A stretch of DNA of 64,000 bases. It comes from Verrucomicrobiales bacterium (GTDB lineage: Bacteria > Verrucomicrobiota > Verrucomicrobiia > Limisphaerales > UBA11358). Location of the stretch: the NCBI GenBank assembly GCA_028712475.1, contig JAQTQB010000001.1, positions 522,180 through 586,179 of the forward strand, in the 5' to 3' direction. Position numbers and translations under genes: made by a program. Each line of letters opens with the position of its first letter. Position 1 is the stretch's first letter. The notes under the pieces were generated by a model. That model did not search any database. It was given only the letters and a program-made list of their open reading frames with translations, and had not been told where the DNA came from. Positions 27,386 to 36,466 of this stretch are shown here, one piece after another.

Positions 27386-28372
27386 ATGAATCAGCCCACA
27401 CGCATTTCTTACGTCATCATGGCGGTGCTGCTGGTGTTGATCGGCCGGCTGCATCTGGGGACGCTGGTGTTGACGGCTCTGTTTGGTTTTTTCGCGCTGC
27501 AGGTGTTCAGCTTTGGCCGGAGCAAGTTTCTGGGGCTGGCGTTGTATGTGGTGGTGGTGGCGCTCATCGGCTGGGGGATGTTTTATTTTTCGCGTCAGGC
27601 GTATCTCACCTTGCCAAAAATCGCGGAAACGACGATTCCCGCCGTGGCGGAATTCGCCGAGCGGCAGGGAATCGAACTGCCGTTCACGGACTACGCGAGC
27701 CTGAAAACGCTCGCCGTCACCGAAGTGAAAGAGGATGTGGCGGGCGCCGGTCGGCACGCACGGTCGGCGGCGTTCCAGTTTGTGCAACTGCTCATCGGGC
27801 TGGTGGTGGCGGCAAGTTTATTTTTAAGCGCGACTTGGGGATCGGAGAATGATCCGGGCACATCGCGCGACAGCCTTTACGCCACGATGGTGCGGGAATT
27901 AAGCCTGCGGTTCCAGACGTTCTTCCGCAGTTTCTCCAAGGTCATCGGCGCACAGATCATCGTCTCTTCCATCAACACCGCGCTGACGGCGGTATTCCTG
28001 GTCTGGAACGGTTTTCCGTTTGCCGGCGTGATAATCGTGCTGACGTTTCTCTGCGGGCTGCTGCCCATCATAGGAAACATTTTGAGCAATACGCTCATCG
28101 TCGGCGTGGCCTTCAGCCTTCCGGAGATCGGGCCGAGAATGGCCTTGATCGCGCTCATCTTTCTTGTGGTCATCCACAAGCTGGAATATTTTCTGAACAG
28201 CAAAATCATTGGCGACCGCATCAAAAACCCGATGTGGCTCACACTCATCGGCCTGGTGCTGGGTGAAAAATTGATGGGCGTCCCCGGCTTGGTTCTCGCG
28301 CCCGTCGTGCTGCACTACATCAAGGTCGAGGCCTCGCGGAACAAGGTCGCCGCCACGACCACGCCGGACTGA
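27386..28372 (+). CDS. AI-2E family transporter-like membrane protein
   Basis: About 328 residues with some seven hydrophobic segments. The C-terminal half has the family pattern GFPFAGVIIVLTFLCGLLPIIGNILSN..., then GDRIKNPMWLTLIG and LMGVPGLVLAPVV. Members include putative AI-2 exporters and Na+/H+ antiporters; the substrate cannot be predicted. The ATG at 27386 is chosen; a TTG at 27377 is possible. It starts 19 nt after glyS and precedes DUF2127 by 9 nt. Confidence 0.75.
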   Translation: MNQPTRISYVIMAVLLVLIGRLHLGTLVLTALFGFFALQVFSFGRSKFLGLALYVVVVALIGWGMFYFSRQAYLTLPKIAETTIPAVAEFAERQGIELPFTDYASLKTLAVTEVKEDVAGAGRHARSAAFQFVQLLIGLVVAASLFLSATWGSENDPGTSRDSLYATMVRELSLRFQTFFRSFSKVIGAQIIVSSINTALTAVFLVWNGFPFAGVIIVLTFLCGLLPIIGNILSNTLIVGVAFSLPEIGPRMALIALIFLVVIHKLEYFLNSKIIGDRIKNPMWLTLIGLVLGEKLMGVPGLVLAPVVLHYIKVEASRNKVAATTTPD

Positions 28373-28381
28373 CCCATCCTC

Positions 28382-28876
28382 ATGGCGGCTGAAACTCAAA
28401 CCCCCGAATCCATGCCCCGCCGCGCGCCGACGCTCTACGTCATCGCCGGCATCAAGCTCGTCAAGGGGCTGGTGCTGGTGCTGTTGGCGCTGGGGATTTT
28501 CGCCCTGGTCGGAAAGGATTTGCAGAACGATTTTGAACGGCTGGTGCGCGGATTCGGGCTTGACCCGGAACGGCGTTTCTTTGCCGGCATCGGCGACAAG
28601 CTGGATAAAATCACGCCGGCGAACGTGCGCTGGGTGGGGATTGTCACGGGGCTTTACAGCCTGATTTCACTGACCGAAGGCGTGGGACTGGTTTTCCGCG
28701 TGTCGTGGGCCGGCTGGCTGGCCATCGGCGATGCGGCCTTTTTTATTCCCATCGAGGTGCGCGAGCTGATCAGCCGTCCGCACTGGTTCGTGCTCGGCGT
28801 GCTGGCTTTGAACGTGTGGATCGTGTGGTATCTGTTTGCGAACCGCCGCCGGCTCTTCCGGCACCATCACCTTTGA
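28382..28876 (+). CDS. DUF2127 family membrane protein
   Basis: A 164-residue protein with about four membrane segments (LYVIAGIKLVKGLVLVLLAL, WVGIVTGLYSLISLTEGVGL, WLAIGDAAFFIPIEVREL, HWFVLGVLALNVWIVWYLF). The GLYSLISLTEGVGLVFR and FIPIEVREL segments are typical of DUF2127. Function unknown. It is probably cotranscribed with the upstream transporter-like gene. Confidence 0.72.
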   Translation: MAAETQTPESMPRRAPTLYVIAGIKLVKGLVLVLLALGIFALVGKDLQNDFERLVRGFGLDPERRFFAGIGDKLDKITPANVRWVGIVTGLYSLISLTEGVGLVFRVSWAGWLAIGDAAFFIPIEVRELISRPHWFVLGVLALNVWIVWYLFANRRRLFRHHHL

Positions 28877-29009
28877 AGCCCCGTCACACACTTTTAACTT
28901 GCGCGCCCGCCGGAAAACCCTTACAAACAGGTAATACTTATGAATCGCCCTCGATGGTGATTTGCCTGATGCGAAATTTTAGAAATATGCCACAACCAAC
29001 GAGGGTGTT

Positions 29010-29726
29010 TTGAGCCGCCCTTATTCTCCACGCAATTCCTCGCCCACCGCGTTCGTCCGGGTCAACGGCAAAATCCGCGCCCGCGAAGTCCGGGTCATCG
29101 GAGTTGAGGGCAACCAGCTCGGCGTCATGCCGCTCACCGACGCCATCAATCTTGCGCGGCATCATGCGGTTGACTTGGTGGAGATCGCCGCGACCGCCGT
29201 GCCGCCCGTCTGCCGCCTCGTGGATTTTGGCAAATACCGCTACGAAATCGCCAAGAAGGAAAAGGAATCCAAGAAGCATCAGCACGCCTCCATCGTCAAG
29301 GAAGTCCAGTTAAGCCCGCGCATTGACCCGCATGATCTTGGCATCAAGCTGATGCACGCCATCAATTTTCTGTGCGAGGACATGAAGGTGAAGATCGCGC
29401 TGAAATTTCGTGGCCGCGAAAACGCGCACACGGAAGTCGGCTTCGAGGTCATCAAAAAGTTCATTGCCGACATCGCGCCCTACGGCCAGCCTGATTTCCA
29501 ACCCAAACTCGTCGGCAAGGCCATCAACCTGATGATCAGCCCGCTGCCGCGCAACAAACGCGGCAAGAATCCGCATCAAGTCGAAGGCGAACCTGCGGAC
29601 GCTTTGGAGGATGATGGTGGAAAAACTCAAGGCAAACCTGCGCCGGTGAAAGCCAAAGTTCCCGTCGCCAGCGAACCGGAGTCGGGCGGACTTAACGACG
29701 CTTTCTCAAAGCTCGAAGCGAAGTAA
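29010..29726 (+). CDS. infC: Translation initiation factor IF-3
   Basis: Binds the 30S subunit and checks start-codon pairing. The N-domain has RAREVRVIGVEGNQLGVMPL and AVDLVEIAATAVPPVCRLVDFGKYRYE; the C-domain has KEVQLSPRIDPHDLGIKL, VKIALKFRGRE and KPKLVGKAINLMISPLP-like residues. A 40-residue acidic/basic tail follows. The start is a TTG at 29010 with GAGGG just upstream; IF-3 genes often use rare starts for autoregulation. Oddity: rpmI and rplT, the usual downstream partners, are absent. Confidence 0.93.
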   Translation: MSRPYSPRNSSPTAFVRVNGKIRAREVRVIGVEGNQLGVMPLTDAINLARHHAVDLVEIAATAVPPVCRLVDFGKYRYEIAKKEKESKKHQHASIVKEVQLSPRIDPHDLGIKLMHAINFLCEDMKVKIALKFRGRENAHTEVGFEVIKKFIADIAPYGQPDFQPKLVGKAINLMISPLPRNKRGKNPHQVEGEPADALEDDGGKTQGKPAPVKAKVPVASEPESGGLNDAFSKLEAK

Positions 29727-29731
29727 AAACA

Positions 29732-29819
29732 GCCCAAAGTCCGAAGCCCAGTGTCCAATGCCAAAGACAGCGGGGTTTAACAATCTGCCACTTTGGGTGT
29801 TGGACTTCAGACTTTGGGC
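29732..29819. repeat. Inverted repeat with 7-nt period between infC and DUF2851
   Basis: The left side (AAAGTCC, GAAGCCC, AGTGTCC, AATGCCA) and the right side (CTTTGGGTGTTGGACTTCAG...) are imperfect reverse complements built of degenerate heptamers. The right arm encodes the last residues (APKV) and the stop codon of the DUF2851 gene. Confidence 0.75.
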
Positions 29820-31264
29820 GCATTCCATTCGCGCACCAGTTCCGGAAAACGGCAGTTTTCGCAGACCGCGTTCGAGTGCTCGCAAAAATCCCGCACGATT
29901 TGCATCAAACCTTGTTGCGCCGCCGCCGTCCGCAATGCGCGGGTTTTCCCGACGCCGAGCAGACGCTGCCGCGCCAGTTTCAAGACGGAATTATCCTCCG
30001 CCGCCGGCCACGCGAAGTAACGCTGCCCGATGACGCGCCGGAGTTTTTCATTTTTACCTTCCACCGCCCGAACCCACAGCCACGGCAGAATCACGTTCAC
30101 CGCCAGATCCGTCACCCGCGCATCGCCCAGCAACGGCTGCGGTTTCTTCATCCGCGTCGAACGGAACGTCCAGTGCCACGACCAGAATTCATCGCGCTCC
30201 ACCTCCAGAATTTCGCGGAGTGAACCAGCCAGTTTTTTGTCCGGCAATTCCGCCGCGCACCAGCTTTCGATTTTCGCGGTGAACTTTTCATCCGCCAGCC
30301 AGTGCGCCGCCAGCGCGAGCCGACGTTGCGGATGATTCGCCGGACGCAGGCCGTGAAATTTCCAGGCGGCGCGCGGCAAAACGCAGTCGGCGAATTCGTC
30401 GCGGTCGCGCCACCAGCAATCCCAGGCACGGCGCAAATAACTGTCGGTGCTTTTTTGGGCGCGCGTCAGTTCGTCAGGCAATAGTCCGCTGACGCCGAGC
30501 AGCCGCGCCTGTAATTCAAACGCGGAATTCGCGCCGCGCTCCCAGCGGGATTTTGTCTCCGCAAGATGCTGCATCGGCCAGACGTTGTGCTTGTAGCCGA
30601 GCGCGCGGAACAAATTTTCCCACAAAACCTGCTCCCATCCGGCGTGCCGGGCGCGGGCGCGAAATTGTCCGGCCTTGGCTTCAAAACGGACGCGCGCCGC
30701 TGCGCGCAGCAGTCCCGCGAGTTGTATTTCATCCAATTCGCGCAAGGGCGAACAGCATTTGCCTCGCAGATTTTCCGGCAGCGAGCGCAGCGGCTCGCTT
30801 TCGAGCGACAGGCTTAACTCGGCCAGCGGCGCGTCGAGGAAATTGCGCAAAACCAGAGTCGGCGGGCGATTTGTTTTGGCCGGATCGGAGTCCGGCGTTC
30901 CATCGCTTTCCCAGACGACGTGCAGGATGACGTTTTGGAAACCTGGATTCCGGTCATGGCCGTGCGCCCGCCAGCCGCTTGAACGCAAATCAATTTCCAC
31001 ATCGCCAGAGCGCGGCGGATTGTCGCCGATTTGTAGAACAGAATTGCCAAAATCCGGCCCGCCTTCGACGCTGACAAATCCAGGATGAAAGATGCGGACG
31101 TGTTTTCCGCCGGTGGTTTTCAACTGGTCGCGCCGCAAGCGCTGGTGCTGCCAGACAGCTTGCAGCAAACGCTCGGATGGCAGGCCATTTTCGTCGCGCA
31201 ATGCACTGGTCGCAACGAAACGCGTTCGCCAGATGGCGTAGAAATGTTCAGATGGCGAAAACAC
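29807..31264 (-). CDS. DUF2851 family protein
   Basis: A 485-residue protein. Family features: FHPGFVSVEGGPDF, GDVEIDLRSSGWRAHGHDRN, QNVILHVVW, then LFRALGYKHNVWPM and a C-terminal cysteine pair (FCEHSNAVCENCRFPEL). The function of DUF2851 is unknown; it occurs in Bacteroidetes and Verrucomicrobia. The start is a GTG at 31262-31264. Convergent with infC; divergent from the ABC operon. Confidence 0.78.
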   Translation of the reverse strand: MFSPSEHFYAIWRTRFVATSALRDENGLPSERLLQAVWQHQRLRRDQLKTTGGKHVRIFHPGFVSVEGGPDFGNSVLQIGDNPPRSGDVEIDLRSSGWRAHGHDRNPGFQNVILHVVWESDGTPDSDPAKTNRPPTLVLRNFLDAPLAELSLSLESEPLRSLPENLRGKCCSPLRELDEIQLAGLLRAAARVRFEAKAGQFRARARHAGWEQVLWENLFRALGYKHNVWPMQHLAETKSRWERGANSAFELQARLLGVSGLLPDELTRAQKSTDSYLRRAWDCWWRDRDEFADCVLPRAAWKFHGLRPANHPQRRLALAAHWLADEKFTAKIESWCAAELPDKKLAGSLREILEVERDEFWSWHWTFRSTRMKKPQPLLGDARVTDLAVNVILPWLWVRAVEGKNEKLRRVIGQRYFAWPAAEDNSVLKLARQRLLGVGKTRALRTAAAQQGLMQIVRDFCEHSNAVCENCRFPELVREWNAPKV

Positions 31265-31419
31265 TTTTGAATTTTTTGCGCCGGAAGTTTGTCAAAGTCA
31301 AGCCGGGGCATAAGATTTTAACGCATCCAACGGAAGCCTTGAGTGTTTATAGTAACGGGCGGTGGAGTTTTTGTTGGCTGTCGGCGGGATTTTCCAGCTA
31401 TACTCCTCGCCAAGTTTTG

Positions 31420-32382
31420 ATGAGCGAGAATCCGATGATTGAAGTGTCCAACCTGACGAAACGCTACGCGGGCCGCACCGCCGTGGCGGACATTTCGTTC
31501 ACGGTCGCGCGCGGCGAGATCGTCGGACTGCTCGGCCCGAACGGCGCGGGCAAAAGCACGACCATGCGGATTCTCTCCAGTTTCATGCCGGCGACGAGCG
31601 GCACGGTGCGCGTGGCGGGCTTCGATGTTTTCCATGAATCGGTGGAGGTCCGGCGGCGCATCGGCTTCATGCCGGAAAACAATCCGCTCTATCCCGAAAT
31701 GCGCGTGCGCGAATACTTGAAATTTCGCGCGCGGCTCAAAGGCCTCGGCTGGCGGCGTTCGCGCGTGCGCGTGGCGACGGTGATGGAGCAATGCGGCTTG
31801 ACGGACGTGCACCGCCGCATCATCGGCCAGCTTTCCAAGGGCTACAAGCAACGCGTGGGACTCGCGGACGCGCTGGTTCACGAGCCGGACTTGATCATTC
31901 TGGACGAGCCGACCATCGGCCTTGACCCGAACCAGATCCGTTCAGTGCGGCAATTGATCAAGAGTCTCGCGGAGAAGCACACGGTCTTGATCTCAACGCA
32001 TATTCTGCCGGAGGCGGAAATGATGTGCAGCCGGATGCTGATCCTGTATGACGGGAAAATCCTGGCGGCGGACACGCCGGAAAATTTGCAGAAACTGATG
32101 CAGGGCAGCAGCCAGATTGTCGCGGAAATCGCCGCCCCGGCGGAGGAGTTGCGCGCGGTGTGGGCGCAGATGCCGGGCATTGAACAGTTCGATGTGTCGG
32201 AAGGCACGGATGGTTTTCAGCGATGCGCGCTGACGCCGCGCGACGGCTATGATTTGCGCCCGGCGATCTTCACGCTGGCGAGCGAACGCGGCTGGATGTT
32301 GCGCGAGCTGATGCGGAACCGGCATTCGCTCGAGGACATTTACGTCCAGGTCACGAGGCCAAATGAGGAGGAAGAAAACTGA
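31420..32382 (+). CDS. ABC transporter ATP-binding protein (GldA-like)
   Basis: Walker A LLGPNGAGKSTTM, signature QLSKGYKQRVGLA, Walker B LIILDEPTIGLD, then the H-loop ISTHI. An extra C-terminal domain follows, as in GldA/NatA. The ATG at 31420 is chosen because the frame upstream (open to 31177) overlaps the DUF2851 gene. With the next three genes it forms a Gld-type ABC operon. In Bacteroidetes Gld genes serve gliding; here the substrate is unknown. Confidence 0.85.
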   Translation: MSENPMIEVSNLTKRYAGRTAVADISFTVARGEIVGLLGPNGAGKSTTMRILSSFMPATSGTVRVAGFDVFHESVEVRRRIGFMPENNPLYPEMRVREYLKFRARLKGLGWRRSRVRVATVMEQCGLTDVHRRIIGQLSKGYKQRVGLADALVHEPDLIILDEPTIGLDPNQIRSVRQLIKSLAEKHTVLISTHILPEAEMMCSRMLILYDGKILAADTPENLQKLMQGSSQIVAEIAAPAEELRAVWAQMPGIEQFDVSEGTDGFQRCALTPRDGYDLRPAIFTLASERGWMLRELMRNRHSLEDIYVQVTRPNEEEEN

Positions 32383-33134
32383 TGCGAGTTTTCCTGACCC
32401 TTTTGCGACGGGAGCTGTCGGCGTTTTTTCTGTCCATCGCGGGCTACGTCATCATCGCCTCGGTGACGCTGCTGAACAGCTTGAGTTTCGTGGTGTTGAT
32501 GACGAACCTCGGCAACGACCCCTCGCCGATGCCGGTGACCGAGATGTTTTATCGCACCTACTTTTTCTGGCTGGTCGTGCTGCTGGCCGCGCCGATCATC
32601 ACGATGCGGCTGTTCGCGCTGGAGAAATCCTCCGGCACGTTCGAGACGCTGATGACGACGCCGGTGGGCGATTTGCAGGTGGTGGCGGCCAAGTTCACGG
32701 CGGCGGTCGTTTTTTACATCGTGACCTGGCTGCCGATGATGGCGTGCCTGTTTGTGGTGCGGCATTTCACGAACCAGCCGACCGCGCTGGACGCCGGCAC
32801 GGTGGGCGGGATGTATCTGGGAATTTTCCTGACCGGCTGCCTGTTTTTGTCGCTCGGTTGTTTTGCGTCGGCCATTTCGCGCACGCAGATGGCGGCGGCG
32901 ATGATCAGCTTCGTGCTGGGAGTGAGCTTGTTTTCAATGGGTTTTCTGGCGGAGGCGCTGCCCGCGACCGCGCAATGGCAGTCGCAGGCGCTGTCGTTTT
33001 TCGGCCTGTTCGAGCAGATGCATGATTTTGCGCGGGGCGTGGTGGACACGCGGACGGTGGTTTTTTATGTGAGCGCCACGTTTTTCTTTCTTTTCCTGAC
33101 CTTGCGCGCGGTGGAAAGCCAGCGCTGGAAATAA
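32382..33134 (+). CDS. ABC transporter permease (GldF-like)
   Basis: A 250-residue ABC-2 permease with six membrane segments. It starts MRVFLTLLRRELSAFFLS and has the GldF-like stretch MRLFALEKSSGTFETLMTTP. The ATG overlaps the ATPase stop by one base (TGATG), so they are translationally coupled. Confidence 0.83.
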   Translation: MRVFLTLLRRELSAFFLSIAGYVIIASVTLLNSLSFVVLMTNLGNDPSPMPVTEMFYRTYFFWLVVLLAAPIITMRLFALEKSSGTFETLMTTPVGDLQVVAAKFTAAVVFYIVTWLPMMACLFVVRHFTNQPTALDAGTVGGMYLGIFLTGCLFLSLGCFASAISRTQMAAAMISFVLGVSLFSMGFLAEALPATAQWQSQALSFFGLFEQMHDFARGVVDTRTVVFYVSATFFFLFLTLRAVESQRWK

Positions 33135-33137
33135 AAC

Positions 33138-34607
33138 ATGGCAACCCATCTCAAATCCAGTTTCTCGCCCGCCCGCCGCTGGACCAAAGGCTTCGACGTG
33201 GCGCTGCGCACGGCTTTTGTGCTGGCGGTCGTGGTGATGGTGAATTATCTCGGCGCGAAATTTTACGCGCGGTTTTATTTGAGCTCGCAGACGCGGGTGC
33301 AATTGTCCACGCGCACGTTGAACGTGGTTCATTCCATCACGAACCAGATCGTGGTGACCGTTTATTACGACAAGAACGACGACTGGTATCCGGCCATCAT
33401 CGGATTGTTGAATGAATACCGCTCGGCGAATCCGAACATCTCCGTCAAGACCGTGGACTACATGCGCGACCCGGGTGAAGCGCAGAAGATCAAGGCGCAA
33501 TACAAGTTAAGTTCCGCCAAGGACAAGGATCTGGTCATTTTTGACTGCAACGACCATGTGAAAGTCGTCAACGGCGACGCGCTCACGCAGGTCAAACTGG
33601 AACAGGTGCCTAACTCCAAGGAACGTGAATACCGCCGCAAGCCCGTCGCGTTCAACGGCGAGATGATGTTCACTACGATGCTGCTCGCGGTCGTGAACCC
33701 CAAGCCGCTCAAGGCGTATTTTTTGCAAGGCCACGGTGAACCCTCCATCAAGGAAACCGGCGAGACGGATTATCAGAAGTTCGCCGCCGTGCTGGCGGAA
33801 AGTTACATCGCCACCGAACCGCTGCTGCTGGCAGGCGACGCGCCTGTGCCGGATGATTGCAACCTGCTCATCATCGCCGGGCCGCAGAAGGCGTTTTCCG
33901 AAACGGAAATCCAGAAGATTGACCAATACCTCGCGCAGGGCGGACGGCTGTTCATGCTGTTCAATTATTTTTCCATCAAACATTCGACCGGCCTGGAACC
34001 GATTTTCGCGCGCTGGGGCGTGAACGTCCGCGCCGACGTGGTGCAAGATCTGAACCCGAACAACACGACTTCCGGTCAGGATGTGGTCACTTACGATTTC
34101 AGTTCACATCCAGCCGTGAATCCGCTCGCGCAGTTTGCGCTTCAGTTGATCTTGCCGCGCCCCGTCAGCAAGGTGGACTGGAAGAATCCGCCCGCCAACG
34201 CGCCGAAGGTGGACGAACTCGCGTTCTCCAGTCCGCAGTCGAAACTCATGGTCGAACCCACCCTCGCGCCGCAGAGCTATCCGCTGATGGCTGCGGTCGA
34301 GCAAAAGACAGCTCCCGGTGTCGCCAACACGCGCGGCACCACGCGCATGATTGTCGTGGGCGATTCGTTCTTCCTCGACAACCGGCAGATTGAATCCGCC
34401 GCGAACCGTGATTTCGCCGGTTACGCCGCCAACTGGCTGCTCGACCGCACTGTTTTACTCGAAGGCATCGGGCCGCGCCCGGTCACGGAATTCCGCCTGA
34501 CAATGACGCAGGCCCAGCAAAAAAATGTCCGCTGGCTCCTGCTCGCCGCGCTGCCCGGCGGCGTGCTGCTGTTCGGCTGGCTGGTCTGGCTGGTGCGCAG
34601 AAAATAA
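33138..34607 (+). CDS. GldG-like ABC auxiliary protein
   Basis: A 489-residue protein with an N-terminal membrane anchor (AFVLAVVVMVNYLGAKF), an extracytoplasmic ABC_transp_aux domain (TRTLNVVHSITNQIVVTVYY, VKTVDYMRDP, KAYFLQGHGEPS, IDQYLAQGGRLFML, MIVVGDSFFLDN), and a C-terminal anchor (LLAALPGGVLLFGWLVWLV). It is a partner of the GldA/GldF pair. Confidence 0.82.
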   Translation: MATHLKSSFSPARRWTKGFDVALRTAFVLAVVVMVNYLGAKFYARFYLSSQTRVQLSTRTLNVVHSITNQIVVTVYYDKNDDWYPAIIGLLNEYRSANPNISVKTVDYMRDPGEAQKIKAQYKLSSAKDKDLVIFDCNDHVKVVNGDALTQVKLEQVPNSKEREYRRKPVAFNGEMMFTTMLLAVVNPKPLKAYFLQGHGEPSIKETGETDYQKFAAVLAESYIATEPLLLAGDAPVPDDCNLLIIAGPQKAFSETEIQKIDQYLAQGGRLFMLFNYFSIKHSTGLEPIFARWGVNVRADVVQDLNPNNTTSGQDVVTYDFSSHPAVNPLAQFALQLILPRPVSKVDWKNPPANAPKVDELAFSSPQSKLMVEPTLAPQSYPLMAAVEQKTAPGVANTRGTTRMIVVGDSFFLDNRQIESAANRDFAGYAANWLLDRTVLLEGIGPRPVTEFRLTMTQAQQKNVRWLLLAALPGGVLLFGWLVWLVRRK

Positions 34608-36409
34608 TGAACTCGAAAAACACCTTTGTCTGGTTCGTCCTCGCGGCCGCGTTGTTCGCGTCCATCTTTCTTGTGGATCGTTACCTGCGTCCGCCGGTCG
34701 TTGCCACGGGCAATGTCCTGCCCGGCCTGCAACCGGCGTCCGTCACCAGCGTCCAGGTGATTCCCGCCGGGGCGATGGAAATCCGCGCTGACCGCGTGAA
34801 TCATTCGTGGCTGCTCGCCAAGCCCATCGCTTATCCGGCGCAGCCCGCCGCCATTGAAGCGCTGCTGACGGCGCTGCAAAAGCTCGCGCCCGCCACCCTC
34901 ATCAGCGGCGGCGAACTCCGCGAGCAACGCACCGCCAACGCGGACTTTGGTTTTGATTCACCGCAAATCAAACTCGTCATCGAGGCTGGCGAACAGCGCT
35001 GGCAGTTGTTGATCGGCAACAAAACCGCGCCGGGAGACGAGGTTTTCATCCGTGTCGTCGGCGTGGGCGGCGCGTTTGTGACCGACGCCGGCTGGCTCAA
35101 GTTCGTCCCGCACTCCGCCGCCGACTGGCGCAGCACGGCGCTCGTGGCGGCGGACGCAGACATCTGCGACGCCATCGTGCTGACCAACAGCACGAAGATC
35201 ATCGAACTGCGGCGCGACGCGACCAATCATCTCTGGCGCATGATCCGCCCGTTGCAAGCCCGCGCCGACACCGACCGCATCACCGAGGCGTTGCAGCGTT
35301 TGCAGACGGCGGGCGTCGCGCAGTTTGTCACGGACGATGCGAAGGCGGACTTGACCGCGTTCGGCCTGCAACCCGCCGATCTTTCCCTGTGGCTCAATCA
35401 CGGGACCAATTTTATTTCCGCCCTGCACACCGGCAAAACCCTGACGAACGATGCCGCGCAAGTCTATGCGAGGCGCGAAGGCTGGAATGTGGTCGTGACC
35501 ACGGCCAGAGAGCCGCTGGCGCTCTGGCACGGCACGGTGAAAGATTTTCGCGATCCGCATCTGCTCCAACTGACCGCGCCCGTCACCGAGATCGAAGTGC
35601 GCGGCAAGAACAGTTTCACCCTGCGCCAGCAGGGCACGAACAGTTGGAGCATCGTTGGTGAAAAATTTCCGGCAGACACCGAAAACGTCCAGCTCTTCCT
35701 CAAGGCTCTGGCCGGCCTGCGCGTGGCGGAATTTGTGAAGGACGTCGTGACCGCGCCGGACCTGCCGGCCTACGGGCTGGATTCACCCCGGCGCGAAATC
35801 ACCTTGCGTGCGACGGCGGGCGACACGAACGCTGTCATCACGCAACTGGCATTTGCGGTGCAGACCAACGGAGTTTTTGTCCACCGCGCCGACGAGGATT
35901 TTATTTACGCCATCACCCCGGAGGATCAGAAAATCCTGTTTGGCGACAGCAGCCTGTTTGACGCGGGCTGGCAGTTCCGCGACCGGCACATCTGGAATTT
36001 CTCCGAGAACGACGTGACGAACATCACACTCCGCCAGAGTGGCCGGACGCGCACGCTCATCCATGACGGGCCGAACAAATGGTCGCTCGCCGCCGGCTCG
36101 CAGGGCATCATCAATCCGTTCGAGCTCGAAGAAACCGCGCACCGCCTCGGTGCGCTGGCTGCATTCGGCTGGGTGGGGCGCAACGTGACCGAGCCGGAAA
36201 AATTCGGGTTGAACCCGGATAATCTGGAGATCACCATCGAACTCAAAGGCGGCGAAAAACTCTCCGTGGCTTTCGGCACGGAGCTTGAGTCGGCGCACAC
36301 CGCACTCGCCGCCGTCACGCTTGACGGGGAGCGCTGGGCGTTTGTGTTTCCGGCCACGCTTTACCAGTTCGTCTTGAGTTATCTCACCATTCCAGCCAAC
36401 GTGCGGTGA
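34607..36409 (+). CDS. DUF4340 domain protein
   Basis: A 600-residue protein anchored by NTFVWFVLAAALFASIFLVD. It contains several DUF4340-type repeats (FGFDSPQIKLVIEAG, LIGNKTAPGDEVFIRV, YGLDSPRREITLRATAG). This family is the usual fourth gene of Gld-like operons. Its start overlaps the GldG stop by one base. The last 12 codons lie in a 36-bp sequence that recurs at 40101-40136, after the restriction cassette. Confidence 0.8.
   Translation: MNSKNTFVWFVLAAALFASIFLVDRYLRPPVVATGNVLPGLQPASVTSVQVIPAGAMEIRADRVNHSWLLAKPIAYPAQPAAIEALLTALQKLAPATLISGGELREQRTANADFGFDSPQIKLVIEAGEQRWQLLIGNKTAPGDEVFIRVVGVGGAFVTDAGWLKFVPHSAADWRSTALVAADADICDAIVLTNSTKIIELRRDATNHLWRMIRPLQARADTDRITEALQRLQTAGVAQFVTDDAKADLTAFGLQPADLSLWLNHGTNFISALHTGKTLTNDAAQVYARREGWNVVVTTAREPLALWHGTVKDFRDPHLLQLTAPVTEIEVRGKNSFTLRQQGTNSWSIVGEKFPADTENVQLFLKALAGLRVAEFVKDVVTAPDLPAYGLDSPRREITLRATAGDTNAVITQLAFAVQTNGVFVHRADEDFIYAITPEDQKILFGDSSLFDAGWQFRDRHIWNFSENDVTNITLRQSGRTRTLIHDGPNKWSLAAGSQGIINPFELEETAHRLGALAAFGWVGRNVTEPEKFGLNPDNLEITIELKGGEKLSVAFGTELESAHTALAAVTLDGERWAFVFPATLYQFVLSYLTIPANVR
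36372..36407. repeat. Left 36-bp direct repeat of the restriction cassette
   Basis: TCTTGAGTTATCTCACCATT then CCAGCCAACGTGCGGT. It matches 40101-40136 at 35 of 36 positions and codes for the C-terminus of the DUF4340 protein (LSYLTIPANVR). Confidence 0.93.
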
Positions 36410-36466
36410 TGGAAGATGAAATCAGGTTTGTGTAAATACACCGGACTGACACGTTTGCGCAATTAA

